Counted from the first letter of the stretch, positions 16,096 through 23,655 are shown. The stretch: DNA of 64,000 bases from Pelomonas sp. Root405 (GCF_001425165.1 NZ_LMDU01000012.1:15036-79035); one strand, 5' to 3'. The notes: generated from the letters alone by a model not told the origin. A program made the numbers and translations.

Positions 16096-17670
16096 ATGGT
16101 CAACACGCAGCTCTTCCATACGATCAAAGGCGCCCTGCTGCCCGCTGCCACGGCGCGCAATGCTCACCAAGCTCCGGCCTACGCCTTCGGTCCCCGTCAG
16201 CAGCTGGCGCAACTGGCAGCCACCGGTTGCCTGAGCCAGACCTTCTACGCCAACGCCGAGAACCAGCTCGACCGAGTGCTGGCATTGGCCCAGAAGCTCG
16301 AGCCCGCCTTCGTCGCCAAGACCGCGATCTACAGCCGCCAATCCGGCCACATGAAGGACATGCCGGCTCTGCTGGCGGCCAGTTTGGCCGTGAGCGACGT
16401 CGCGCTGCTGAGCCAGGTGTTCTCTCGCGTTGTCGACAACGGCAAGATGCTGCGCAACTTCGTGCAGATCCTGCGCAGCGGCGCTGTGGGTCGCAAGTCG
16501 CTGGGTTCCCGCCCGAAGAAGCTGGTTCAGCACTGGCTGCTGACGGCCACCGAGAAGCAACTGTTGAACGCCGCGGTGGGCAACACGCCGTCGCTGGCCG
16601 ACGTGGTCAAGATGGTTCATCCCAAGCCCGCTGAGGCGTGGCGTGCGGCGTGGTTTGCATGGCTGATCGGCAAGCCGGTTGATGAAGCGACTTTGCCGCC
16701 CATCACCCTAGCGTTCGAGCGCTTCAAGCGTGACGTCGCCCAGGACGTGGCCGCCGAAGTGCCGGACGTTCCGTTCCAGATGCTGACTGCGCTGGAATTG
16801 ACGTCGGCGCAATGGGCGCAGATCGCCCGCTCGGGCTCGTGGCAGATGGTGCGTCAGAACCTGAACACCTTCGCCCGGCATGGCGTGTTCAACATCTCCG
16901 GTATGGCCGAGGCGGTGGCCGCCAAGCTGAGCGATGCGCAAGCCGTGGCCAAGGCGCGGGTGATGCCGTACCAGCTGATGTCCGCCTTCATGGCGGCCGG
17001 CGAGGCGGTGCCGGCCCAAGTTCGCGATGCGTTGCAGGATGCGATGGAACTGGCTCTGGTCAACGTGCCCAGCCTGGCGGGTCGTGTCGTGGTGTGCCCT
17101 GACGTGTCGGGCTCGATGAGCTCGTCCGTGACCGGCTATCGCGGCTCGGCGACCTCTAGCGTGCGTTGCATCGACGTGGCTGCCCTGGTGGCTGCTGCGG
17201 TGCTGCGCAAGAACCCGCAGGCCCGTGTGCTGCCGTTCGAGCAGGATGTCGTGAAGTTGCAGCTGAACGCTCGTGATTCGGTCATGACCAACGCCCAGGC
17301 GCTGGCCAAGATCGGTGGCGGCGGTACCAACTGCAGCGCGCCGCTGGCTCTGCTGAACCGCCAAGGTGCGGAGGTGGATCTGGTGATCCTGGTCTCAGAC
17401 AACGAGTCCTGGGTCGACGCCAACCGGCGCGGCGCGACGCAGACCATGCGCGAGTGGGAAGTGCTGAAGCAGCGCAATCCGAAAGCGCGCCTGGTGTGCA
17501 TCGACATCCAGCCGACGGCGACCACGCAGGCGGCGGAGCGGCACGACATCTTGAATGTCGGCGGCTTCTCGGACGCGGTGTTCACCATGGTGGCGAACTT
17601 CGCCGCCGGAAACATGGACGCCGAGCACTGGGTCGGTGAGATCGAAAAGGTGTCGTTGGCCGCCCAGTAG
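16096..17670 (+). CDS. rsr: Rsr, Ro60/TROVE-domain RNA-binding protein
   Basis: 524 residues from ATG 16096, behind GAGGAGA. The N-terminal about 320 residues are the TROVE HEAT-repeat ring that binds Y RNAs on its outside and 3' ends of misfolded RNAs through its hole. The C-terminal part is a von Willebrand A domain with an intact MIDAS start CPDVSGSMSSS (Asp336, Ser338, Ser340) and GGGGTNCSAPL later. Bacterial Ro proteins bind Y RNA and tether it to PNPase for RNA decay. Gene order sigma54 promoter-rsr-Y RNA array-rtcB is that of the Salmonella rsr-yrl-rtcBA type. Confidence 0.93.
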   Translation: MVNTQLFHTIKGALLPAATARNAHQAPAYAFGPRQQLAQLAATGCLSQTFYANAENQLDRVLALAQKLEPAFVAKTAIYSRQSGHMKDMPALLAASLAVSDVALLSQVFSRVVDNGKMLRNFVQILRSGAVGRKSLGSRPKKLVQHWLLTATEKQLLNAAVGNTPSLADVVKMVHPKPAEAWRAAWFAWLIGKPVDEATLPPITLAFERFKRDVAQDVAAEVPDVPFQMLTALELTSAQWAQIARSGSWQMVRQNLNTFARHGVFNISGMAEAVAAKLSDAQAVAKARVMPYQLMSAFMAAGEAVPAQVRDALQDAMELALVNVPSLAGRVVVCPDVSGSMSSSVTGYRGSATSSVRCIDVAALVAAAVLRKNPQARVLPFEQDVVKLQLNARDSVMTNAQALAKIGGGGTNCSAPLALLNRQGAEVDLVILVSDNESWVDANRRGATQTMREWEVLKQRNPKARLVCIDIQPTATTQAAERHDILNVGGFSDAVFTMVANFAAGNMDAEHWVGEIEKVSLAAQ

Positions 17671-17676
17671 GGCCAC

Positions 17677-17699
17677 GACACCGCCAATTGGAAGGTGTC
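17677..17699 (+). other. Stem-loop just after rsr
   Basis: GACACC (17677-17682) pairs with GGTGTC (17694-17699) around an 11-base loop, with no T-run, so it is not a standard terminator. It may be a processing or stability element between rsr and the Y-RNA array, or part of the first module. Confidence 0.5.
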
Positions 17700-17700
17700 T

Positions 17701-17758
17701 CAGGCGAATGCCTGCAGGAGTACAGCGCAACTTGGCCGCGCGGGCCCGCAAGCCCGCA
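17701..17758 (+). ncRNA. Y-RNA-like module 1 (degenerate)
   Basis: GGCGAATGCCTGCAGGAGTA at 17703 matches the 3' strand of the recurring module (GCGAATGCnGGnGGAnTACA) with GGAGTACA for GGACTACA. The 5' strand TTGTCGC is not clear. Downstream, GCGGG and CCCGC around CCCGCAAG form a T-arm-like hairpin with a non-standard loop. Confidence 0.4.
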
Positions 17759-17789
17759 ACGGAGAACTCGTAGGCCGCTCTTGCAACTC

Positions 17790-17859
17790 TTGTCGCCTGG
17801 GGCACCAATCTCACAACAGAACACGCGTCGTCGCGTGGCGAATGCAGGTGGGACTACAT
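17790..17859 (+). ncRNA. Y-RNA-like module 2
   Basis: TTGTCGCC (17790-17797) and GGCGAATGCAGGTGGGACTA (from 17837, ending TACAT at 17859) frame a loop that contains the small hairpin ACGCG-TCGT-CGCGT. CGCC and GGCG can pair to close the module. No T-arm was found after it. Confidence 0.6.
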
Positions 17860-17882
17860 CCAAAACGTGTCTCACCGACTGT

Positions 17883-17965
17883 TTGTCGCCACGCGGGGGC
17901 CACCAGGTTTTGCGCGAATGCTGGCAGGACTACATCTGGAGCGCCGGGGGTTCGAATCCTCAACC
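17883..17965 (+). ncRNA. Y-RNA-like module 3 with T-arm
   Basis: TTGTCGCC (17883-17890) and GCGAATGCTGGCAGGACTAC (from 17914) form the conserved pair. A tRNA-type T-loop GGTTCGAATCC (T-loop 17951-17957) follows about 20 bases later, as in bacterial YrlA RNAs, which carry a tRNA-like domain. The T-stem is imperfect (GGGG against CCTC). Confidence 0.6.
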
Positions 17966-18089
17966 GGGAAACCGGCATGGCAGTGTCTTGCCCCTCTTGT
18001 CGCGCCTTTTTGAGATGCCCTGCTGCGAATGCAGGTGGAACTACAGACTCTTAATCTCGTGGTCGCGGGTTCGAATCCCGCCGGTCCCA
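17966..18089 (+). ncRNA. Y-RNA-like module 4 with tRNA-Lys-like 3' half
   Basis: TTGTCGC (17997-18003) and GCGAATGCAGGTGGAACTAC (from 18025) enclose a 21-base loop. The 3' part has an anticodon-like loop CTCTTAA (CUU, Lys) closed by AGA/TCT, a perfect T-arm GCGGG-TTCGAAT-CCCGC and the acceptor strand CGGTCCC-A (18082-18089). GGGAaaCCG at 17966-17974 could pair with that strand if two A bulge. A Y RNA with a tRNA-mimic domain is the best reading. Confidence 0.65.
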
Positions 18090-18096
18090 AATCAGG

Positions 18097-18266
18097 GGGA
18101 CCGTAGCTCAGTTGGTAGAGCACGACGTTTCACCAATCCTTGTCGCGGCAAGGCATCACCCGTTCGGTGGTGAATGCGGATGGAATTACAGGTAGACGCA
18201 CGCGGCGCAAGCTGCGTGCCTTGGGAGCGATCCTGAGGCGCCCGGGTTCAAGTCCCGGTCCAGCAA
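18097..18266 (+). ncRNA. Y-RNA-like module 5 inside split tRNA-like RNA
   Basis: Opens with a canonical tRNA 5' part: GGGACCG, TA, then a D-arm of GCTC, AGTTGGTA and GAGC (18097-18121). TTGTCGC (18140-18146) and GTGAATGCGGATGGAATTAC (from 18170) follow, with hairpin CACC-CGTTC-GGTG between. Then come GGTAGACGCA, as in a tRNA-Leu D-arm, a strong hairpin (GCACGC 18198-18203 with GCGTGC 18214-18219), and a T-arm CCGGG-TTCAAGT-CCCGG (18242-18258). Acceptor pairing is incomplete. Confidence 0.6.
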
Positions 18267-18329
18267 TGGATGGCGGAGTGAAGATTTCATCGCCTCTGGT
18301 CACCGCACCTTTTTGATGGGAAGAACAAC

Positions 18330-19556
18330 ATGAACGATCAGAACTACAACGTCGAACAAGTCGCCGGCGGCGTGCCGGTGAAGATGTGGACCAAGGGCGT
18401 CCCCGTCGAGGACGCGGCTCGCGAGCAGCTCGCCAACGCCGCTCGTCTGCCGATCGTCTTCAAGCACATCGCGGCCATGCCGGACGTGCACCTGGGCATC
18501 GGCGCGACCGTCGGCTCGGTGATCCCGACGCTGAAAGCCATCATCCCGGCAGCCGTCGGCGTGGACATCGGCTGCGGCATGATGGCCGCGAAGACCACGC
18601 TGCGCGCCGAAGACTTGCCGGACAATCTGGGCCCGCTGCGCTCGGCCATCGAGAAGGCCGTGCCGCACGGTTCGGCGCCGAAGCACCGTGGCCGTGACCC
18701 CGGCAGCTGGGAGAACCCGCCCGAGACGGTGGACCAGATCTGGGCCACGCTGGTCGACGAGTTCAACGCGCTGTGCGAGCTGCACCCGCGCCTGAAGAAC
18801 ACGAACAACCGCAAGCACCTGGGTACGCTGGGCACGGGCAACCACTTCATCGAGGTCTGCCTCGACGAGGCTGGCTTCGTCTGGTTCATGCTGCACTCGG
18901 GCTCGCGCGGCGTGGGCAACGCCATCGGCACGCACTTCATCGAGCTGGCCAAGAAGGACGCGGAGCGCAACATGCGCAACCTGCCGGACAAGGACCTGGC
19001 CTACTTCGAGGAGGGCGCTCAGTACTTCGGCGACTACGTGCGCGGCGTGTCCTGGGCCCAGAAGTTCGCGATGAAGAACCGCGAAGTGATGATGACCAAC
19101 CTGATCGCCACCGTGCGCTCGGTCATCGCCAAGCCCTTCGAGGCTCATGTCGAGGCGGTGAACTGCCATCACAACTATGTGCAGCAGGAGCGCCACTTCG
19201 GCCAGGACGTGTTCGTGACCCGCAAGGGCGCGGTGAGCGCCAAGCGCGGCGAGATGGGCATCATCCCGGGCAGCATGGGTGCGCGCAGCTACATCGTTCG
19301 TGGCCTGGGCAACCCCGAAAGCTTCGAGAGCTGCAGCCACGGTGCGGGTCGCGTGATGAGCCGTACCAAGGCCAAGAAGATGTTCACGGTTGAGGACCAG
19401 GTCAAGGCGACGGAAGGCGTCGAGTGCCGCAAGGACGCGGACGTCATCGACGAGATCCCGATGGCCTACAAGGACATCGACGCCGTCATGGCCGCGCAGA
19501 GCGACCTCGTGGAAGTGGTGCACACCTTGAAGCAGGTGGTGTGCGTGAAGGGATGA
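18330..19556 (+). CDS. rtcB: RtcB, GTP-dependent RNA ligase
   Basis: 408 residues, the standard bacterial length. RtcB joins 2',3'-cyclic-phosphate or 3'-phosphate RNA ends to 5'-OH ends with GTP and Mn2+, through a guanylylated histidine. Seen: metal ligands Asp79 and Cys82 in VGVDIGCGM, the RNA/metal segment TGNHFIEV (169-176), HSGSRGVGN (189-197), and SCSHGAGR with the nucleophile His337. The last of these is the same position as in the E. coli enzyme. The start is supported by GGGAAGAAC before ATG. It is followed by a hairpin and the RlaP gene and belongs to the sigma54 operon. Confidence 0.96.
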   Translation: MNDQNYNVEQVAGGVPVKMWTKGVPVEDAAREQLANAARLPIVFKHIAAMPDVHLGIGATVGSVIPTLKAIIPAAVGVDIGCGMMAAKTTLRAEDLPDNLGPLRSAIEKAVPHGSAPKHRGRDPGSWENPPETVDQIWATLVDEFNALCELHPRLKNTNNRKHLGTLGTGNHFIEVCLDEAGFVWFMLHSGSRGVGNAIGTHFIELAKKDAERNMRNLPDKDLAYFEEGAQYFGDYVRGVSWAQKFAMKNREVMMTNLIATVRSVIAKPFEAHVEAVNCHHNYVQQERHFGQDVFVTRKGAVSAKRGEMGIIPGSMGARSYIVRGLGNPESFESCSHGAGRVMSRTKAKKMFTVEDQVKATEGVECRKDADVIDEIPMAYKDIDAVMAAQSDLVEVVHTLKQVVCVKG

Positions 19557-19560
19557 ACGG

Positions 19561-19581
19561 GTGAGAGCTTCATGCTCTCAC
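19561..19581 (+). other. Stem-loop between rtcB and rlaP
   Basis: GTGAGAGC-TTCAT-GCTCTCAC is a perfect 8-bp stem with a 5-base loop, starting 4 bases after the rtcB stop and without a T-run. It may protect or divide the operon message rather than end it, since the next genes follow at once on the same strand. Confidence 0.65.
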
Positions 19582-19611
19582 CCTCATCAAAGTGAGATGG
19601 TGAGGAAGAGC

Positions 19612-20427
19612 ATGAACAACGAAACCGTACTGAGCGCGCATCCCGTCTCCGACGAGATGCGCGCCACCGTCATCGAAAACCTCGCCGCGCTGGAGCGGCA
19701 GCATCAGGTGAAGGTGTTGTTCGCGTGCGAGTCAGGCAGCCGTGGCTGGGGTTTCGCGTCGCCGGATAGCGACTACGACGTCAGGTTCGTCTACATCAAC
19801 CGGCTGCCCTGGTACCTGACCGTGGAGCCGGGCCGCGACGTCATCGAGCAGCCCATCAGCGGCGAGCTGGACATCAATGGCTGGGACCTTCGCAAGACGC
19901 TGCAGCTGCTGCGGGAATCCAACCCGACGCTGCTGGAGTGGCTGCGCTCGCCCATCGTCTATCAGCAGGAAGCGGACTGGGTCGCTCGGCTGCGCACGCT
20001 GGCCGAGGAAGGCTTCTCGCCGGTGCGGGGCTATCACCACTACGTGTCGATGGCCAGGAAGAACCTGCGCGAGCACCTCTATGGCGAGGCCGTCCGCTAC
20101 AAGAAGTACCTCTATGTGCTGAGGCCCTTGCTAGCGGCCCGCTGGATACGCGAGGGGCGCGGTGTGCCGCCCATGCGCTTTGCAGAGCTGGCGAGCCAAA
20201 TCCTGACCGACAGCGCGGTGCTGACTGAAGTCAACGCGCTGCTGGAAGTGAAGATGCGCGCGGGTGAGTCTGCGACGAGCCCCCGCTGGGTGGGCATCCA
20301 CGACTTCATCGAAGCGGAGCTGGCCGAAGCCATGGACCACACACCCGACAAGGGCCCGAAGGCGGACGAGCGGCAGTTGGACCAGTACCTGCACGACGCC
20401 GCGCTGCGCTTCGACAGCCGAACCTAG
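19612..20427 (+). CDS. RlaP/YcgL-type nucleotidyltransferase
   Basis: 271 residues from ATG 19612, behind GAGGAAG. An in-frame ATG at 19597 and GTG at 19561 are less well placed, the latter inside the hairpin. The protein is a Pol-beta-fold nucleotidyltransferase of the PF10127 (RlaP, RNA-repair-locus-associated) family. Seen: GSRGWGFASPDSDYDVRFVY (residues 43-62), where the GS and the DSDYD acids form the NMP-transfer site. A helical C-terminal part holds YHHYVSMARKNLREHLYGE. Members are encoded in rtcB loci and probably add nucleotides to repaired RNA ends or act on tRNA. The exact reaction is unproven. Confidence 0.85.
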   Translation: MNNETVLSAHPVSDEMRATVIENLAALERQHQVKVLFACESGSRGWGFASPDSDYDVRFVYINRLPWYLTVEPGRDVIEQPISGELDINGWDLRKTLQLLRESNPTLLEWLRSPIVYQQEADWVARLRTLAEEGFSPVRGYHHYVSMARKNLREHLYGEAVRYKKYLYVLRPLLAARWIREGRGVPPMRFAELASQILTDSAVLTEVNALLEVKMRAGESATSPRWVGIHDFIEAELAEAMDHTPDKGPKADERQLDQYLHDAALRFDSRT

Positions 20428-20444
20428 AACAAGAAGAGAACGAC

Positions 20445-21482
20445 ATGATTGAAATTGATGGCTCTGTCGGTGAGGGCGGAGGACAAATCCTGCGGACTTC
20501 GCTGGCCCTGTCCATGTGCACAGGCCAGCCCTTCGCGCTGAGCAAGATTCGCGCGGGCCGCGCCAAGCCCGGCTTGATGCGGCAGCACCTGACGTGCGTC
20601 AACGCGGCGGCGGAGATCTCTGGCGCCGAGGTAGAGGGCGCCGAGCTGAATTCGCAGTCCCTGACGTTCACGCCAGGCCGGGTCCTCGCGGGCGACTACA
20701 CCTTCAATGTCGGTACTGCGGGCAGCTGCACGCTCGTGCTGCAGACCGTCTGGCCGGCACTGATGCTCGCCGATGCAAACAGCCAGCTGAAGCTCAGCGG
20801 GGGGACACACAACCCCATGGCGCCGCCGTTCCACTTCCTGGAGCGCAGCTATGCGCCGCTGCTGCGCAAGCTCGGCGCGGAGGTCGAACTCGAACTGCGT
20901 CGCTTGGGCTTCTACCCGGCCGGCGGAGGCGAGATCGAAGTCAAGGTCTGGCCCGCGGGCGACCGACTGCAGCCTTTCGATCTGATCGAGAGGGGTGCCA
21001 AGCTTGAGGGGTACGCCGAATGCTTTGCGCCGGCGCTGCCGCGCTCGGTGGCCCGGCGCGAGCTGCAGCAACTGGGTGCGGACCTCGGCTGGAGTGACGA
21101 GCAGCTGCGCGAGGCAGCCAGCCGCCAGAACGAAGGCCCTGGCAATGCGCTTCTGGCGACGCTGGTGTACGAAAACGTCTGCGAGGTCGTCACCGGGTTT
21201 GGCGAGAAGGGTGTCAGCGCCGAGCAGGTCGCGCGCGACGTCGTGCGCGAGGTGCGGTCGTACCAAGTCAGTGACGGTGCGCTCGGGCCTCACCTGGCCG
21301 ACCAGTGGACACTGCCGCTGGCGCTTGCCGTGTGGCGGCGCGGGGGAGCGGCGTCATATACCTGCACGGAGCTGACGCCTCACGCGCTGACCAACTTCGA
21401 GACCATCGAGCTGTTCCTGCCGGTGAGGTTCTCGACGTCTGGATCAGGAAGCCACTGGTGCGTCAGCGTCGAGGCTCGCTGA
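20445..21482 (+). CDS. rtcA: RtcA, RNA 3'-terminal phosphate cyclase
   Basis: 345 residues, full length. RtcA uses ATP to convert RNA 3'-phosphates to 2',3'-cyclic phosphates, making ends usable by RtcB. Seen: IDGSVGEGGGQILRTSLALS at the N-terminus (residues 4-23), GGTHNPMAPP in the central part, GFYPAGGGEI, and the adenylylation motif GPHLADQW with His at about residue 283. Start ATG 20445 lies behind AAGAAGAGAACGAC. It is the last enzyme of the repair operon, 17 bp after the nucleotidyltransferase. Confidence 0.95.
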   Translation: MIEIDGSVGEGGGQILRTSLALSMCTGQPFALSKIRAGRAKPGLMRQHLTCVNAAAEISGAEVEGAELNSQSLTFTPGRVLAGDYTFNVGTAGSCTLVLQTVWPALMLADANSQLKLSGGTHNPMAPPFHFLERSYAPLLRKLGAEVELELRRLGFYPAGGGEIEVKVWPAGDRLQPFDLIERGAKLEGYAECFAPALPRSVARRELQQLGADLGWSDEQLREAASRQNEGPGNALLATLVYENVCEVVTGFGEKGVSAEQVARDVVREVRSYQVSDGALGPHLADQWTLPLALAVWRRGGAASYTCTELTPHALTNFETIELFLPVRFSTSGSGSHWCVSVEAR

Positions 21483-21523
21483 GAGCAGGAGGCGGGCCGG
21501 TTGCGAACCACCCGCCGCACTGT

Positions 21524-21886
21524 TCAGCCAAAACTCTTGAGCAGCTGCTTCAGTCGCTTGCGGCCATCGCTGTTCGTCTGTCGGAAGGTGCTCAAAGCGA
21601 GTGACAGGAACTGCTGCTCGCCCGGCGTCAGCCCCGCCGGCTCCCGCTCGTCGTCGAGCCAGCCAGCCTCCTTGCCGCAATGCCGCTCAATCTGCCTGGC
21701 CAGCTTGTCGCCGATTGGCCTGGCGCCGCTCTTGGCCATCGACCAGGTCGCGCCGCTGACCTCGATCTTCAGGGCCCAGGCGGACTCCAGCCCCTTGGGC
21801 GGATCGCCCGCGGCGATGCGCTCTTCCGCAAACATTTGGAAGAGTGCAATCGCATTGAGTCGTCGAAAGGTCGAGAGGCTGGCCAC
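21524..21886 (-). CDS. Small HTH (XRE-like) DNA-binding protein
   Basis: 120 residues, convergent with rtcA. The middle (about 45-80) reads ATWSMAKSGARPIGDKLARQ followed by IERH and GWLD. This resembles the second half of a Cro/C1-type helix-turn-helix domain, whose usual end is an IE-glyceryl/GWLD pattern as in phage repressors. The first half of the domain is weak. The C-terminus is helical and basic (LSTFRQTNSDGRKRLKQLL). It may regulate itself or the RNA genes downstream of its promoter. The family assignment is tentative. Confidence 0.55.
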   Translation of the reverse strand: MASLSTFRRLNAIALFQMFAEERIAAGDPPKGLESAWALKIEVSGATWSMAKSGARPIGDKLARQIERHCGKEAGWLDDEREPAGLTPGEQQFLSLALSTFRQTNSDGRKRLKQLLKSFG

Positions 21887-22434
21887 GGCGGGTGTTGTTA
21901 AAAACCTTCACATTCATTCTAGGTGTCGAATCGCGTTGACGCGCCCGTGAACACTCTTCACAATCCATGCATTCGTTGATTCACCCACACCAGACGGTTC
22001 AATCATGCTTCGCACAGCCCGCACCTCCATCGCCAAGCGCCCCCACCCGGGCGAGATGGCCTTGTACGGCGCTGCGCATCGCGATGAGGGCGCACGCCAC
22101 GACCGATTCGGTGATTCAACGCAACCGGGGAAAGCTCCAGCCCACTGAAGCTTTCAGACTCAAGGGATCTCGTGATCCCATGAAGCCCGGTCTCCTGCAG
22201 GAACCGGGCTTTTTGCTTTGCTCCTGCTGTTCAGTCCGATTCATCAGCCGCGCAGGCCTTACCTGCAGGACGACGTGAATCCCGATGGACCCATCTCGGG
22301 TGTGCCCGTGCACAAGCACCGGCTGGCCCGGTGTGCATGTGTGCCGAGCACGTTCTGCAGACGGAGCCGGCATGCAGCGGTGAAGGCAAGCCACCCTTGC
22401 CCTGGTCGCGTGCGGACACAGCCGAGATGGCATC
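21887..22434. other. Leader region of the tRNA array, no protein gene
   Basis: 548 bases with no convincing gene. TTGTTA near 21895 and CATTCT about 17 bases later could be sigma70 boxes directed rightward. A hairpin GGGATC-TCGT-GATCCC (22164-22179) is followed by the terminator at 22183-22215. A small RNA ending at that terminator is possible. After it, no further signal was recognised up to the first tRNA. Confidence 0.4.
22183..22215 (+). terminator. Rho-independent terminator
   Basis: AAGCCCGGT (22183-22191) pairs perfectly with ACCGGGCTT (22203-22211) around an 11-base loop, and the stem runs into TTTTT. It ends transcription arriving from the left, about 220 bases before the first tRNA, so the tRNAs need their own promoter or read-through. 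Confidence 0.85.
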
Positions 22435-22511
22435 GCCTCGTTAGCTCAGTGGAGAAGAGCGCCGGCCTACGAAGCCGGAGGCCGGAGGTTCGACTCCTTC
22501 ACGAGGCGCCA
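22435..22511 (+). tRNA. tRNA-Arg(ACG)
   Basis: Cloverleaf read by hand: acceptor GCCTCGT/ACGAGGC (7 of 7), D-arm GCTC/GAGC, anticodon stem CCGGC/GCCGG with loop CTACGAA (anticodon ACG), T-arm GGAGG-TTCGACT-CCTTC, G73 and encoded CCA. It is the most canonical member of the array. Confidence 0.92.
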
Positions 22512-22518
22512 GTTTTAT

Positions 22519-22593
22519 GTCCCGTTGGACTTCGGGTGAGGTCCTCGGCCCTTCAAGCCGAAGAGGCGGGTTCGACTCCCGCACGGGATGCCA
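22519..22593 (+). tRNA. tRNA-like, putative Glu(TTC), unusual C33
   Basis: Acceptor GTCCCGT/ACGGGAT, a 3-bp D-stem GAC/GTC, anticodon stem TCGGC/GCCGA with loop CCTTCAA, T-arm GCGGG-TTCGACT-CCCGC, G73, CCA. The anticodon position holds TTC, but position 33 is C instead of the almost universal U. Identity is therefore provisional. It could be a decoy or a non-translating tRNA-like RNA. Confidence 0.75.
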
Positions 22594-22702
22594 GACCAGA
22601 AGCCTGTCGTCGAGCTCACGCTTCGACAGGCGCAAACCGGCCGCAACGATTGGGCGGCGTCGGAACCCGTCACCGACAACCTTTCGGAGCATCGAGAAGA
22701 AG

Positions 22703-22779
22703 CCGTGCGTGGTGCAACCAGCGAGCGCAACTGCTTTGGGAGCAGAGAGTTGCAGGTTCAAGTCCTGCCGCACGGACCA
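22703..22779 (+). tRNA. tRNA-Pro(TGG)-like, unusual D-loop
   Basis: Acceptor CCGTGCG/CGCACGG (7 of 7), D-stem GTGC/GCGC, anticodon stem CTGC/GCAG with loop TTTGGGA (anticodon TGG), T-arm GCAGG-TTCAAGT-CCTGC, A73 and CCA. The D-loop AACCAGCGA lacks the conserved GG that docks with the T-loop, and the outer anticodon pair is A-A. Confidence 0.75.
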
Positions 22780-22790
22780 GTTGAGAGTAC

Positions 22791-22866
22791 GTCGCCATAG
22801 CTCAGTTGGAAGAGCGCCGGTCTGTCGAACCGGAGGTCGCGGGATCGAGACCCGCTGGCGACGCCA
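22791..22866 (+). tRNA. tRNA-Asp(GTC), T-loop variant
   Basis: Acceptor GTCGCCA/TGGCGAC, D-arm GCTC/GAGC, anticodon stem CCGGT/ACCGG with loop CTGTCGA (GTC), T-stem GCGGG/CCCGC, G73, CCA. The T-loop is ATCGAGA, so position 54 is A rather than T. It lies 11 bases after the Pro tRNA. Confidence 0.85.
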
Positions 22867-22897
22867 TAGGCAAGAAAAGCGCAGCGTGCGTTTGGGT

Positions 22898-22970
22898 GTG
22901 GCCGTCGCCTAGCGGTCGAAGGCTCAAGGTTGTGATCCTTGCATCGCCGGTTCGAATCCGGCCGGCCACC
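22898..22970 (+). tRNA. tRNA-His(GTG)
   Basis: Acceptor GTGGCCG/CGGCCAC, D-stem GCCT/AGGC, anticodon stem CAAGG/CCTTG with loop TTGTGAT (GTG), T-arm GCCGG-TTCGAAT-CCGGC and C73. Base -1 is T, not G, and the sequence after C73 is CCCA rather than CCA, so the encoded 3' end is slightly irregular. Confidence 0.82.
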
Positions 22971-23094
22971 CCCAAGCGCATGCCACCCCACTGGGTGCGT
23001 CGCATAAACAGTGGATTGAAAAGCGCGTGCCTCGCGGCATGCCGGATCAAGCCAGGGAACTCCATCGTGCCCAGTCGAAGAAAGGGAGGACGCC

Positions 23095-23655
23095 ATGCAC
23101 GACGTATTGCAGTTGGACATCACCGGCCTGCCCCAGGCCTGGATCTCGATCGAGCAGGCGGCCGGCCATGTGGCCACCCGCTCTATCGCCTGGTCTCTGG
23201 GCGACACGCCGGTGGCCGTACTGCGCGGCGGCATGAACGTGCGCACCGGCCAGCAGTCGATGCTGGAGGTGCCGGCCATCATGGCCCTGCGGGGCAGCTC
23301 GCGCCTGAACCTTTTCGACGTGACGCCATGCTTCAGCAAAGCCAAGGTGATCCGGCGTGACCGACTGACCTGCGCCTACTGCGGCTGCCAGCAGGAGCTG
23401 CGTGACCTCACGGTCGACCACATCCTGCCGGCCTCTCGAGGCGGAGCGCTGAGCTGGATGAACACGGTCGCGGCCTGCCGCGCCTGCAACGCATTGAAAG
23501 CCGACCGCACGCCGGAAGAGTCGCGCACGCCGCTGCTGTTCGCGCCCTACGTGCCCAGCCGCTTCGAGGACTTCCTGCTCAAGGGCAGGCGCATCCGGGC
23601 GGACGTGCATGAATGGCTGGCCGCACGGCTACCGAAGGAGTCGCGTCTGAGCTGA
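23095..23655 (+). CDS. HNH endonuclease
   Basis: 186 residues, start fixed by AAAGGGAGGA before ATG. The C-terminal half is a zinc-supported HNH nuclease of the McrA-like type: CAYC (Cys93 and Cys96), the catalytic DHI of LTVDHILPASRGG (Asp108-His109), Asn123 in WMNTVAACRACN and Cys128/Cys131. The N-terminal 80 residues (opening MHDVLQLDITGLPQAWISIE) are a separate domain seen in many small bacterial HNH proteins of unknown role. It directly follows the tRNA array. Whether it cuts DNA or RNA is not known, and a role in RNA repair is only suggested by position. Confidence 0.85.
   Translation: MHDVLQLDITGLPQAWISIEQAAGHVATRSIAWSLGDTPVAVLRGGMNVRTGQQSMLEVPAIMALRGSSRLNLFDVTPCFSKAKVIRRDRLTCAYCGCQQELRDLTVDHILPASRGGALSWMNTVAACRACNALKADRTPEESRTPLLFAPYVPSRFEDFLLKGRRIRADVHEWLAARLPKESRLS

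Noticed and set aside
22435-22970. tRNA cluster as evidence of a prophage or integrative element end
   Set aside because: No integrase, phage structural gene or attachment-site duplication of a tRNA 3' end was found nearby.
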